64,000 nucleotides of DNA from assembly GCA_001599595.1 (NCBI GenBank), contig BCHH01000018.1:334258-398257 (forward strand), in the 5' to 3' direction. Position 1 is the stretch's first letter. Each line of letters starts with the position of its first letter. The notes under the pieces were generated by a model. It had not been told where the DNA came from and searched no databases. It saw only the letters and a list, made by a program, of their open reading frames with translations. A program made the translations under genes and the position numbers. Source of the stretch: Beverwykella pulmonaria. Taxonomy: Eukaryota > Ascomycota > Dothideomycetes > Pleosporales > Melanommataceae. This document shows, piece after piece, positions 24,011-35,320 of the stretch.

Positions 24011-24122
24011 GTTGCTTTTGATACGTTCCAGTTCAGGAAAGGTTGGAGCTGAGACGTACACAACCAGATCCGATCCCGATATCGGCCTGCCAATAGAAGC
24101 GAGCGTTAATCTTGACGAGCCT

Positions 24123-24147
24123 CGTCTCGAGGCGCATCCTCGAGACG
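24123..24147. promoter_or_regulatory. Perfect inverted repeat in a divergent promoter
   Basis: Two 10-bp arms, CGTCTCGAGG and CCTCGAGACG, flank a 5-bp loop CGCAT. The site lies between the formyl-THF deformylase start and the divergent SDR start at 24358. The symmetry suggests a dimeric regulator site; no known factor is assigned. Confidence 0.4.
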
Positions 24148-24357
24148 GAGCATAAAAGTGGGCTCACGAACGCTGAGCCTAACGGACAGTGTGAAGGCGG
24201 GAAGGCGGGGTGCGGAGTATGGGGGAGTTAAAATAACTGGAGTTCGCTCTCATTCTCGCTGCTACTCCAATTTATATCTTTACTTAATTGAAGCTCAATT
24301 GAAGTCCATTCCCTAACCTCCATTCAGAATCCATTCAAACCGCATACCTTAGGCACA

Positions 24358-25252
24358 ATGGCATCGGCCCCTGTAAAGTCGGTCCAGCTCTCAGGCAAAG
24401 TAATCGCCATCACCGGAGCAAACAGAGGCATCGGTCTTGGAATAGCAGACTGCTGTCTCTCGAACGGCGCCTCAAAAGTCTACTCCATTGACATCGGCGA
24501 AATAGGCGACGAATTTAAAGCCCTATCATCAAAATACCCTAACCAGCTCTTCGCCCTGCAAGCCGATGTGACGAAAGAGGAGTCCATCCAAGGAGCCGTC
24601 GACAAGGTTGTGTCTGAAGCAGGGGCTATCCATGGAATGGTGTGCAATGCTGGGCGGACGAAGCATAAGGCTGCATTGGATTTTACGACTGAGGAGATCG
24701 AGCAACTGTGGAGTGTAAATGTGAGAGGCCAGGATTGGGGAGAGGAAATTCGTGAGTGTCAGGCTAAAGAGTAGCAGTTGTATGGCTCGTTTTACTCTGC
24801 GCGAGTCGCGGCAAGGGCGTTCATCAAGCTGGGCATTAAGGGATCCATAGTCTTCACAGCATCTATGGCATCATACCGACCAAACAAGGTACCGGTTCTC
24901 CTCTTTCTTCCGCCTACTTTCCAACATATTAACTCCCTCCCAGCGTGTACCGTCGGCCCCATACGGTGCCTCCAAAGCTGGTGTCCGTAACATGGTGCAT
25001 ACACTAGCAATGGAGTGGGCGCAGTACAACATCCGTGTAAACTCAGTTTCGCCAGGCCTCGTCAAAACCGCAATGACGTACTGGGTAGAGCAGCAGCCAG
25101 ACTGGGAGCAACAGCTCAAGTACTACGGCGGAATTCCGAGGTTGGCTGAGGTTGAAGAGTTGGGAGGCGCATATGTGTATCTGCTGAGCGACGCGGCGAG
25201 TTATACTACTAGTATCGACATTCCAGTAAATGGTGTCATTGGTATCTGCTAG
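24358..25252 (+). CDS. Classical SDR (polyol/xylulose-reductase-like)
   Basis: Three exons (24358-24720, 24778-24888, 24944-25252) give 260 residues, standard for classical SDRs. Cofactor loop TGANRGIG, NAG motif in VCNAGRT, Ser in VFTASMAS, and the catalytic YGASK formed in the third exon after an in-frame splice. The C-terminus has the usual PGLVKTAM and a final IDIPVNGVIGIC. The closest general type is fungal L-xylulose, mannitol or arabinitol reductase-like SDRs; the substrate is not determinable. Both introns (57 and 55 nt) are needed, and the phases agree. Confidence 0.9.
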
Positions 25253-25346
25253 AGCAATGATAGTAGAAAAATAGTTGGGGAGAGCATTAGAATATTAGTG
25301 GAGGTCATAGTTCATCCAGATATAGAGATTAAGAAATGTTCTTCCT

Positions 25347-27608
25347 TCAGTCAGTCTTCTCTTTCACGGCTCTCGTACCAACTCTTCTGTGGTCTAACCC
25401 AGCATATGTAATGCCCCTTCTGATCGATGTGAGTTCCGATGGAACTCCAAAAGCACAATGTCCGGCTCCCTGTATGCCGTCCATGCCCATATACTCCACC
25501 TCGTCTTCTTCGTTCAGCACACCGAACTTCAGTTGTGTATGCATGAGCTCCGATGGGAAAGGATCATTTCCCAAACATGCGCCTCTGCTGATCTCATCCA
25601 AGGTCATATTCCTGGTGGTAACCATAATTCTAGAGAAGCCTACACTGAAGGTTGTACCGTCCTGCCAGATTGTCCACGCACCGACAAGCAGGCAGATGAA
25701 AACAAACAGAACAACAGGAGCATAGCAGGCCCAAAGCCTTTCGGGGTTATAAATGAAGGTCGAATGGTATTGCGTGCTATTGACTTCAACGTAATCTTGG
25801 GAAACAACCAGCATTTGGGGTGCGGAGAACAAAGACATAATCATTCTTGCGTAGAATTGTGGAATGAGTTCAAGCAGATCCGCTAAAGGTGCTGCAGTCG
25901 TATTGGACACTAAACGTGTGTTGGTGATCTCGGAGTAGACGCGTGTGTAGCTTGGTCCAGGAATAGGGGGATCCATCTCGAGTCGACCTCGAAGAAAGGT
26001 TCGGAGAGCCTGACCCATTGCGTGGTACGCAGCAGTCTTCTTGTAAAGAGGGACATTTGCACCAGGGCTAACAAAGTTTGAGGCTGGAAGTGCATCGTAG
26101 TAGAATGTTGGTCCATTATCAACTTTTTTGAGTGTTGTGTTGATAATCGGCGTCAGGAACTTGTAGGATATGTCGGTATCGAAGAACGGCCCTGAGTAGT
26201 TGAACTTTACTGTGTACTTCGTCTCATAGTGCTCGCATCGAAAGACATGAGGATCGTACCTGTAAGTCCAGTTTTGAATGAACGGGGAGTCGGCTGGCAG
26301 CTTCTCTGTCGAATTAATTGAGAATCCGATCCACAGGACCGGCTCCGTCTTGAGAGTACCGAAGTTAGGGCCAACGGGCCCAACTGGTACACCACCACTG
26401 GACAGATTCCCAGGTTGTGGTCGTTCATATTCTCCAAGATCCACCTTTGCAAAATATACGTGTCGTCCTTCTGGAACAAGAGTACGCGTGTCAAAAGGGG
26501 CATTAGCCTCAATTAGCTTGTCATTATCCCCAACACCTTTTGCTAACACCTCACAATTGTAGCCGGGCCCAAGAAACTCAATTGTGTATGTGCAGTTGAA
26601 GTTTCCTCCACAAGACCTGAGCCGAGCGTTTTCTCTATTCAGAGACTGGTCTTTGAGGCTGTATGCCATCATGAGTGCAATGCGGGTAAGATCGGCCGAG
26701 GGTTGGTCGTAGTAATCAAAATACCCAGGCGCTTTTCCCGCAATGTCGGTCGTATTGTAATACATAACCGATCTCATGCTCGTTCCATCAGGCATGATTC
26801 TTGGTATCCGCCAGTCTTTGAATGCCTCTTCAGTGAAATTTAGGGTTGGTACAGAGTTATTCGAAATGGTGAAGTCATAATAGTCTCCGAATGTAAGAGC
26901 ACCGGGAGAGAAGATAATCGTTGCAATCGGGGTGAGATATATGAGCAGTGCCATAGCAGTAACTAGAGGTGCCTTGCTGATTGCTTCCCAATTAAAGAAC
27001 AAAGAAGGATCTTCTGTAGCAAGGAATATTTGATCGATTGACCAAATCGACAATGCGCGTTCTCGGAAAGTCGTCCAGATACGTTGGCGATAACAGAGTA
27101 TTAGGCATCCAACGAAGGCAGCATTGGAGCAATAGGCAAGAGCGCGGCCGTAGAGCACTACACGGACTTTCTTCATTTCATTGTCTTCAGACTGGTGGTG
27201 AAGGGAACTGTATAGAAAATGTTGGCCGAGTGCCAGAACCATACCGGTAACAAAGGACAAGACCATCAAAGATGGGGTGCGCCAGTGAACCTTCCAGAGG
27301 GTGGACTGCGTTGATCGGCGTCGGATGAGCCTCTCGGTCCCGGAGTCCACTCGGCGCGAGAAGGTCGTGCGAAAGGATGTTGCGCTATCTGGAGTTTTCG
27401 GCGGATATTTTGTTGTTTGGTCATTGTCGGAAGTAGAGACAGTAGAATATACAGGGTCCGATGTCTGTGAGTCGCGGCGATGGTTGCCGTCAGGACTCAG
27501 CGGCATCATCCGAATGCCAAGACCAGGGTCTGGCGTGCCATGGTATGGGGATGGGGACTGCGGATTTGGGCTGTATTCGATAAACTCATCTCGGAGTCGA
27601 TGAACCAT
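25347..27608 (-). CDS. Large fungal integral membrane protein of unknown function
   Basis: A single open frame of 753 residues. The first 110 residues are Ser/Thr/Pro-rich and cytosolic in character. Transmembrane segments are visible near residues 113-136 (SLMVLSFVTGMVLALGQHFL), 154-174 and 213-236. A long extracellular-looking region with many N-x-S/T sequons and paired cysteines (CGGNFNCTY, GYNCEV) follows. A last segment (YAPVVLFVFICLLVGAW) precedes a short tail. This layout is shared by a large fungal family whose members are often, and probably wrongly, named formylmethionine deformylase-like. I know of no established function. Confidence 0.75.
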   Translation of the reverse strand: MVHRLRDEFIEYSPNPQSPSPYHGTPDPGLGIRMMPLSPDGNHRRDSQTSDPVYSTVSTSDNDQTTKYPPKTPDSATSFRTTFSRRVDSGTERLIRRRSTQSTLWKVHWRTPSLMVLSFVTGMVLALGQHFLYSSLHHQSEDNEMKKVRVVLYGRALAYCSNAAFVGCLILCYRQRIWTTFRERALSIWSIDQIFLATEDPSLFFNWEAISKAPLVTAMALLIYLTPIATIIFSPGALTFGDYYDFTISNNSVPTLNFTEEAFKDWRIPRIMPDGTSMRSVMYYNTTDIAGKAPGYFDYYDQPSADLTRIALMMAYSLKDQSLNRENARLRSCGGNFNCTYTIEFLGPGYNCEVLAKGVGDNDKLIEANAPFDTRTLVPEGRHVYFAKVDLGEYERPQPGNLSSGGVPVGPVGPNFGTLKTEPVLWIGFSINSTEKLPADSPFIQNWTYRYDPHVFRCEHYETKYTVKFNYSGPFFDTDISYKFLTPIINTTLKKVDNGPTFYYDALPASNFVSPGANVPLYKKTAAYHAMGQALRTFLRGRLEMDPPIPGPSYTRVYSEITNTRLVSNTTAAPLADLLELIPQFYARMIMSLFSAPQMLVVSQDYVEVNSTQYHSTFIYNPERLWACYAPVVLFVFICLLVGAWTIWQDGTTFSVGFSRIMVTTRNMTLDEISRGACLGNDPFPSELMHTQLKFGVLNEEDEVEYMGMDGIQGAGHCAFGVPSELTSIRRGITYAGLDHRRVGTRAVKEKTD

Positions 27609-28862
27609 GATTTTTCACAAACAATGGGCCTCGGGCCTCGTATCTTAGGCGCAATGGCCGCAGGTGAAGTTCGGCAGGGGATACAATCGCTGGCAATATC
27701 GAGACTTGGGGGTGGTGGTTAGATGTGTTGGGGTCCAGGGCTGAAAACACGATGTCGCTGGCAATAACAAGCTCCAGCTGCCCAGAATATTGGGGTGCGC
27801 CGAGGCTGGCTGGACGAAGAACGCCATAGGAAAGCCAGCCAATGGAGTGACCGTTTTTCAGCCGACTCGCTAGTTGTTCGATTCTCAAGGGCGTTTGCTT
27901 TTCTTCGCTGTCGCAATCTGTCAGAATTCTCTGCAGGCTTCCAATCGTCATGAAGTGGGGCTCCAGGGAGCTCGAGACTGTCTAAAATGTGACAATTCGC
28001 TGCCAACTGCTATCCACGGGGTACTGATGTGATTCACACCCCAAGGGCATGCACGAAGTAATCAACAGACGGCACTCCGGAGATGCCAACTCGCTGCTTC
28101 TACCCCTCTCACGTTTCTCCTATATCAAATACCTAGGCGCACATAATGAGCGCCAGTCGATACTCGTAGGCGGCGTTCCTTCTAGCCAAATCCAATTGTC
28201 TCCTGTGCGAACAGACTTTCAACCTCGTCGGGGTAAGTCGTGGTTGCAAACTATCGTACGGGCCAGTTAAAGATGCTGTCGGTATCCCAGGTATTTCCTC
28301 CTGACAACGGATCATATGGATAGCTGATGCGGAGATATAGTCGGGTTGCAGGATGGTTGACTAAGAGCTTCCATGCATGCGAACTCTCGCGAGCCGTATC
28401 ACTAGGATCAATACGGGCCACACATGCGACTTCCAATGGCTAGTTGTCAAAAATAGACGCGTAGAACAGAGGAGAACGCGTTAGAAGCAGCTTTGTCGAT
28501 AGGGCGATAGAAGGTGAGTGCCCTATAATAAGTTTCTGATTCGCCTGGAAGGCTTCGTGCCTGTGATAGGACAAGAGTCGCATATTCGATGCGATGGATA
28601 TTGGGTGGATGGGTGAAGGGCATGAGTCTAACTTTTGGGTTGAAAGTTAATCGCCGATAGACCCGTGCGAACTAGTGAGGATAGCACCCCGTATTAAATA
28701 CCGGTATCATCCCAAATGTAAATACCAATTTTAAACTTACAGTTAGTTACTACAACTGCGAGTTGTAGATTATGTATGGACTGGATTGGTAAGGGGTATG
28801 ATTGTAATGTGTTTGTGTATTATTTGTGTTTTGGTGAGGTGCGATAAGCAGATTCCGCTGTA
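27609..28862. other. Intergenic, left flank of the transposon block
   Basis: I recognise no gene here. The sequence drifts to A/T-rich toward 28700-28860, where the first Fot1-like element begins. Confidence 0.5.
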
Positions 28863-28864
28863 TA

Positions 28865-28906
28865 CCGTGTTGGCGCACGTGCCGACCGGAACGCGTGACG
28901 ATCGCC
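28865..28906 (+). repeat. Left terminal inverted repeat of Fot1-like element
   Basis: Identical to the reverse complement of 30927-30968; follows the TA at 28863. Confidence 0.9.
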
Positions 28907-28962
28907 GAACTTCAATTGACGCAACTGACACCCCAACTTCAACACGCGACAACTCCACCACC

Positions 28963-30816
28963 ATGACCCCGATTGAAGAAGCGCTTGCAGCGATTGAATC
29001 GCGCGAGCCAGGAGATGATCTTGTATACCAGGAATATGCTGACTGGTTTGGTGTAGATAGAGTTACGTTGGCTCGAAGACACCAAGGCCGTCAGGGCTCG
29101 CGAACAGCCAAAAACTTCGATCAGAAGAAACTTACGCCACAACAAGAGGAGGAGCTTGTACTCTATATTAGAGACTTGACTATCCGTGGCCTACCACCTA
29201 CTCAAGCCATGATACAGAATTTTGCCTCTACAATAGCCCACAAACGTGTTTCTTTGGCATGGGTGACGCGCTTCAAGGCCCGCCACCACGATGCGCTCAT
29301 CTCAAAATACACCTCCGCTATGGACGCTACGCGCCACGCAGCTGACTCATATATCAAGTACAAGTTGTACTTTGATCTCCTGCACGGAAAGATGGAGGAG
29401 CATAAGATAGAGCCCAAGAACAGCTACAATATAGATGAAAAGGGCTTCATAATTGGTGTAATTAGACGCTCAAAAAGAACCTTCACACGCGCCCAATGGG
29501 AGCGTAAAGAGGTTACTGCTGCCCTCTAGGACGGCTCTCAAAAATAGATAACAACTATTACTGCAGTCTGCGCTAATAGGACTGCGCTGCCGCCTAGCCT
29601 AATCTATAAGTCTAAAAACAGCACGCTACAGTTGTCATGGGTGGTCAATATTAAGGCTGGAGTACACAACGTATTTGTGGCTTCAAGCCTATTAGGATAG
29701 ACAAATAATAACGTGGGATTGGCCTAGTTAGAGCAGGTCTTTAACTGCTGCACGAAGAAGAAAGCCCGCAATAGGAGAGACTAGCGCTTACTTATCCTTA
29801 ACAGCCACAGCAGCCACCTTACAAAGGGGTTTTTGAACTACTGCCTTTAGCGTAAGATCTATGTTGCAGTATTTCCACCTCACAGTACCCATACGCTGCA
29901 ACTGCTTAACGTTGTTTGCTTTAAGCTACTAAGTAGCGCGTACTTAAAAAAGCTTGCAGAACACACCTAGAAGAGCCAAGGGCTAGTTCCAATTAAGAAG
30001 GACAACTTCTTCCTGTTGTTCTAGGACTCCTAGCATAAGAGCCTTAAGAAGCAGACAATTCTGCGCTCTTGGGCTGCTACTAGTATATGGCCTATGGACC
30101 AAGAGAGAGTTATGAAACGCTTCCCACCTAGGCCCCAAAACAAGCCAAACAACAAGCTAGAGCCAGCGTGGCGTCAGGTGGATCGTCTCCTACACTTAGC
30201 AATTGATAAGCCGTCGTCTAAAGCCAAAGAGGTGTCTACTCTGCTTCACCACCTCACCAACCAGAACAAGCTTCTTATAGATGAAAACAAGGGCCTTCGC
30301 AAGGCTCTCACTACCAAAAAGAAGCACAATAAGAAGGGCAAGGTGCTTAATCTGCAGCAGCGCAAGGAGTACCATGGTGGGGCAGTGTTCTAGTCACCTA
30401 GAAAGATGAGGGAAGCTCAGACACGTGACGCAACAAATAAGAGACTTGCTAAAGAGGAACAACTCTAAAAAGCTGAGATGAAGAAGCTTAAGGCTGCCAA
30501 CGCCATATATAACAAGAAGCTTAAAGAACAGAGGCGTGTAGAGGCTGCAGCAAAGCGTGAGGAGCGTGAAAAGGAGAAGGCCAAAAAGGACGCTAAGAAA
30601 GCAGCTAAAAAGGCAGCTTAAAACACCCAGAAACCTATCTCAACTTCCCAAAAGGGTAAGCGCAAAGCCTCAACTCCTGCCTCGTCAAAACCCAAGCGCC
30701 AGAAGCGTTCTGGTGGTGCTGCAGCACCTGTTGAAGCTACACCTGCTGTTTCACCTAAGGTGAGCCGCAAGGGCCGCGCTGTCAAGCTACCCACCCGATA
30801 CACACAAAGTAATTAA
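28963..30816 (+). pseudogene. Fot1/pogo-type transposase, RIP-like decay
   Basis: One frame can be followed from the ATG at 28963 to TAA at 30814. It carries an N-terminal CENP-B-like helix-turn-helix region (DQKKLTPQQEEELV...), the DDE domain and a Lys-rich C-terminus. The first 189 residues are intact; then stops appear, nearly all TAG or TAA at former Gln or Trp codons. The catalytic triad is lost. The first Asp survives in NIDEKGFIIG. The second and third sites read LILNSHSSH and LQLLNVVCF, where Asp is replaced by Asn through G-to-A change. The direction of change fits RIP. Confidence 0.88.
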
Positions 30817-30926
30817 TAGAAGTTGTTTGCAATAGTTAATATATTAATCCACCAAGAAATCCCGCGATAATAGCTATTGCTGCTGTTGTTACAGCCTCAT
30901 GTTTGTAGTGGTGATAATCTTGATGG

Positions 30927-30968
30927 GGCGATCGTCACGCGTTCCGGTCGGCACGTGCGCCAACACGG
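30927..30968 (-). repeat. Right terminal inverted repeat of Fot1-like element
   Basis: Identical to the reverse complement of 28865-28906; followed by the TA at 30969. Confidence 0.9.
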
Positions 30969-31227
30969 TACCAGACGAGTAAGCACTGCAGTAGCAACGT
31001 CCTTACAGGTTAACTTAGGATGACACAGACTGTAATCTCTAAGGCTAAAGGAGTGCTAAGGAGGTTAGGCTACCTATCTGCAACTTGTAGTATATTCTAA
31101 AGAAGAGTATAGAAATTAGAGTAGAAATAGTATTGTTTTGGAGGAGCAAAAGGTGGAAACACGAGCGGCCCCTCATCAACAAAACGCGACGCATCAACTT
31201 TCAACTACCATACCTCAACCACCCTAT

Positions 31228-31850
31228 ATGCAATCAATTCACAACGAAGAAATTATATCCCTAGCTATCTTGGCTATTAATAAGGCGCAGCTAAAAGTAC
31301 GCGACTCGCTGCGGCAGTCTATAAGATCCCCTGAACGACGCTTAAGTCAGTGACGCGACGAAATCACTGCGCGGCGCGATTGTAAACCCAACTTAAAGAA
31401 GCTCGCTAAGCTTGAGCAATTAGTTATTTTTTGGCACATACTTAATCTAGATTCGCAAGGAGTTACACATAGACTGAGCGAGGCCTGGGATATGACCAAC
31501 AAACTACTTGCTAAGCGCGCTGGTAACCAGGTCAGCATTAACTAGCTAGAGAACATTTTTAGGCGCACCCTAGAGCTTAAAACACAATTTAATTGAAACA
31601 AGATCACTAGAGGGCTCTCTGCAAGGATTTAGAAATAATCGTGCTGTGGTTTCAACTTTTATGGAATACTAGGGCGAAGTACGGCATAGCTGATAGAGGC
31701 ACCTACAACTTTGACGAAACTGGCTTCTAGATAGGCGTCGTTTTAACATGAGTAGTTATAACAGGCTCTAAGAGACGCAATCGGCCAAAAGCTGTACAAC
31801 TAGGTGATTGCGAATGGGCTACAGTAATCCAAAGTGTTAGCTCTTGTAGA
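31228..31850 (+). pseudogene. Fot1-like transposase remnant
   Basis: It starts MQSIHNEEIISLAILAINK and shows several in-frame stops and one frameshift near 31615. Past that, NTRAKYGIADRGTYNFDETGF followed by a stop in place of Gln, and KRRNRPKAVQLGDCEW, are the first-Asp region and the following block of the pogo DDE domain. The remaining catalytic part is missing, so a deletion preceded or accompanied the hAT insertion. Confidence 0.75.
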
Positions 31851-32048
31851 CTGCACAACCAAGTTGCTTGCCTTTAGAAGGCAAATAAAGTTGCAAAAAG
31901 GCGTAGAGCACATAAATGAAAGCGTACACAGAAGCAAGGGACCCCAAAAAGGGAGACCGCGCTAATATAGTTGCTTAAAAGGACGTCAATGCGAGCTTGA
32001 TGGCAAAATGCGTCAAGATAGAGCGCGCTTTGGTGGTTCAACAGTCAC

Positions 32049-32056
32049 CCTGCAGC
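32049..32056 (+). repeat. Target-site duplication, left of hAT element
   Basis: CCTGCAGC, identical to 35128-35135; an 8-bp duplication is diagnostic for hAT transposons. Confidence 0.9.
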
Positions 32057-35000
32057 CAGCGTTGTAATCCGTACGTATACCGTACATCCGTAGAAGTTGA
32101 AGAACCTGTACGGGTCAATTACGCTGTACGTACGTACGGAAACTGTAGGGTGAATTGAACTTACGGATCCAAATCTCCCCCTTGATACGTACGTACGGAG
32201 ACCGCCGTATATGCCGTATATGGGTGATTTATATAGGTTCTTGGCGTGAAATGTATATGCTGAGGTTGATGAGATGACTCGCCACGGCTCTGTTTTGTAG
32301 CTAGTTTTTCTGTAGCTGTAGTGCTTCAATCGTAGCTCCACCTAGGCGATTTCTATCGTCAGTAACGGTCCTCCTAGCTCTACTAAACGCCCTCTCGCAG
32401 TCACATGAAGTTGATGGGATAGAGAGGTAGTCCAACGCCATGCGGTAAAGCGTTGGGTAACGTTGCTGGCCCACTTTATCCCACTATTGTATTGGGTTGT
32501 TGAGCAGCTTGTTGTCTGAGTTGTTGAAACGCAAGAGATTGTCGTTGTGGCTGGCGTAGTACTCCTCCAACTCATTTGACGCCTTAAAGCATTTTACCCT
32601 CCCTTTTGTGCCCATTATATAGTGAAGATTGATGTTAAGAGATTGCTTGTAACAACTATTAAAGCTTGAGCCCTTAGGGACCTTCTAGTGCGGAATTTCC
32701 TGCAATTGCTCCTTAATCTTATTATTCTCTTCCTCTTCTGCAATGAGCTTGACGTAGTCCTTAAAGGTTGCTTTTACGTCTTTTTCAACTCTTGTATAGT
32801 AATCCTTATTATTCTTCTAGGTTTGTTTGAACCAGGCAATCTAAAGTTGAGGGTTCAACATAGTAGCTACTAAGTATAGGGATGGCTTAGAGTTAAAGAT
32901 TACTTTAGTCTAATAGCTGTTGAGCTTCTTAAAACCTTGATTAACGGCTAACTTAAGGAAGCTGTTTGGGTGTTAAACAAGGCGCGCCTTTTGCTCACGA
33001 AGCTCCTTATCAAGTACGTTAAGATTAACAATTGTTTGCCAGAGAGAGCTGAAGCCTAATTTGCTAGTATTGCCTTTAAGTCTTTTAGTTATCTTATAAA
33101 ATAGTTGTAGGAAGTCAGCCAAGAGCTTTACCTTATCCTAGTTATCTAGCGTCAAGGAGTTGAGCTTTGCGTTAAATCTATCCTCCTTATTGTTGTTATT
33201 GTCTCCTACTTCTAGCCTCTTTTTCTTAGGTGCAATAGCTCTCTATTAACGCAGCTACTTGTTAATTGTTTCCTACAACTCCTAACAGTGGAGGAGCATT
33301 AAATAGACAGAGTGCTACCTTACACTGCTATCCTTAAGTAAAGTAAGAGTTGCAAAGCTAATAATATCTTTATAGTGTTTTGTTTGTATCTCTATAAAGA
33401 GCTCTTGTTGTTTAGTAGAGACGTTAATTGCGTTAACAAGGTTGTGTAGTCAGCCAATGACCCCGCGCGTTTAGAAGATAGAGAACTGTTTTTTAGGAGG
33501 AGCGTCAGCTAACATAGCTTCAAACTTTGTGACGCCATCTCCATATATAATTGCCTTAACAATAAGGTTTATAATGTGCCCAGCGCAGCAGATCTAATTC
33601 TCTTAAGAGAGCTCTATCCCAAGTTCCCTGTTAATTGCCTTAATAAAGGTGGAGTTGTTATTGCTTGCATTGTCGCCTACAAAAAATTTAAACTTTAATA
33701 CTACATTATATTTAACAAGGACTTCCCCAACAATTATAGCCTAGTTCTTGCTAGTATAATCTCCCTGCAGGTTTTGGAAGGCAATAAGGATATTGTGGTG
33801 CTTTTTTTGGGCGTCTGTGAGTTAATTTTAGGTTAGTTTTGAGTGTTGTAGCAGAATTAGAAGTTAAGGCTGAAGTGCAAAGATTTTAGTGATTTTCACC
33901 ACCCACGCATGGGCTACATACTAACAAAATAAGCAACTACGCCTAGAAAACTAAGGTAATTTGGGGAAGTCTAGATATTAACGCTTAACGCGATTGTACT
34001 ACTTGCAGCGCGTAGTAAATCCTTAATCTCTCTCTTGCGCGTGTTAAGCCCCCTTATAATATAATCTCTAAGTGTTACGTGGTTCCTAGGTAGAGCGTTG
34101 AGCAATTAAGGTTGATTCTATGTAAGTAACCCTCTTGTTTCTGGCAACGTTGCCTGATACAACAATATATTGTGAGAAATAATCTAATTGATGTACGCCT
34201 TTAACAGCTCATCTTCCTGCCAGGGCGACTGCAAGAAGGCGTTATTTGCTCCTGCTGCTACTTTAGCAGCTTCCTAAGGATTGTTTGGTTTTAGGAGCTT
34301 AGGTATAAGGCTAGTAGAGATGGAAATTTGGTAAGATTTCTAGAGGTGTGTACTAATATAATGCGTAGAATCTAAGTACTTTGCACAGTTGCGCTTCCCT
34401 TGCTCATGACACAACTTGCAGAGCTAAACACGCCTATATAACCCACTAGGCTCTTGGTACAACAAATCTGCGCTATAATTATATATCCCCAAGCGTTTGG
34501 AGCCGCCCTGCAAGTGCCGCTTGTTCACAACTCTCCATCTAATGCAGTCCTTTGACAGGCGCGTTAAACCCTTCTAAATCTAATCCTACCTTACAGGGAA
34601 ACAAATACTAAGATTTATTGACTCAGGAGTCTCCTCTAGGTAGTCGTGCGATAGAGAATATGCAGGAGCTAATACAACAGATAAAGGCGTGCCTTCGCGG
34701 GAGGTGGGTGTTGATGACACCAGTAATAAAGGAACAGGCTGTTTCCCGAGGCGTTTCAAAGCCACCGCGTGGTAAGGCAACGCGCTGCTTGCAGAAGAAG
34801 AGGAGGCTTGAGAAGCCTGGGATTGACGCGTAGAGCGTACAAAGTTATCCATTGCAACGACGACGACGGCAATATGGATGGGTGTTGATACATCACTAGT
34901 TTGTTGATGAAAATTGGCCGTGCGAGATACCCTGCTAACTACAATAGGACTACTTCAAAAACAAAGCTCCTACAACACCAAAATATCCTCCGTATAGGCC

Positions 35001-35127
35001 GTATACGCGTAAAACTGCAGACTCACGTACGGTACGGTCAAACAAAATCGCTCTTACGTACGTACGACGTACGGCACTATTACGGTGCCGTAAACTACAA
35101 CCGTACTACGTACTGATTACAACGCTG
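32057..35127 (-). mobile_element. hAT transposon (3.07 kb) nested in the Fot1 relic
   Basis: The ends are inverted repeats of about 21 bp starting CAGCGTTGTAATC with one mismatch, matching the CAG-start common in hAT elements. The 8-bp target duplication CCTGCAGC is perfect. Subterminal regions at both ends are packed with GTACG/CGTAC words, as expected for hAT transposase binding sites. The transposase lies on the minus strand and is broken. Confidence 0.92.
32301..34852 (-). pseudogene. hAT transposase, degraded
   Basis: Starts MDNFVRSTRQSQASQASSS, has a BED-like Cys/His stretch (LCKLCHEQGKRNCAKYLDST), then a catalytic region including FVGDNASNNNSTF, and ends with a well-preserved hATC dimerisation domain: RYPTLYRMALDYLSIPSTS, CDCERAFSRARRTVTDDRN, GGATIEALQLQKN. 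Many TAG/TAA stops at former Gln/Trp codons run through the middle. The C-terminal domain is much better preserved than the centre. Confidence 0.85.
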
Positions 35128-35135
35128 CCTGCAGC
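35128..35135 (+). repeat. Target-site duplication, right of hAT element
   Basis: CCTGCAGC, matching 32049-32056. Confidence 0.9.
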
Positions 35136-35320
35136 TGCTGAAAAAAAACTGGATACAATATCTGTATGTGTTAGAAAGATGCAGAAACAATTGTAGATGG
35201 ATTTTTAAATTGCAGATAGTGTATATATTCTTGCGTTGCGTAGTTATTTTGCTTTAGAGTCGCGCTTTGTTGATGAGGCGGGCCGCTCGCCTGGGCAACA
35301 AGTCACAACTTTTGTGGCTA

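Larger units (their letters stand above)
28863..30970 (+). mobile_element. Fot1/pogo (Tc1-mariner) DNA transposon, complete ends, dead transposase
   Basis: The element is bounded by perfect 42-bp inverted repeats (28865-28906 and 30927-30968), starting CCGTGTTGGCGCACG, each preceded or followed by TA, the expected target duplication of this superfamily. The transposase frame inside is broken by many stops. Ends without a single mismatch beside a ruined gene suggest a copy that stayed mobilisable in trans after losing its own enzyme, or simply few mutable sites in the ends. Confidence 0.9.
31140..35320 (+). mobile_element. Second Fot1-like relic, split by a nested hAT element
   Basis: Imperfect inverted repeats lie near 31146-31190 and 35259-35318; the best-matched core is GAGCGGCCCCTCATCAAC on the left, with one short indel relative to the right copy. 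Between them a decayed transposase is followed by the hAT insertion at 32057-35127, and the Fot1 sequence resumes after it. Boundaries are approximate. Confidence 0.65.

Noticed and set aside
34901..35116. Open frame at the right end of the hAT element
   Set aside because: Made of subterminal GTACG repeats, not coding.
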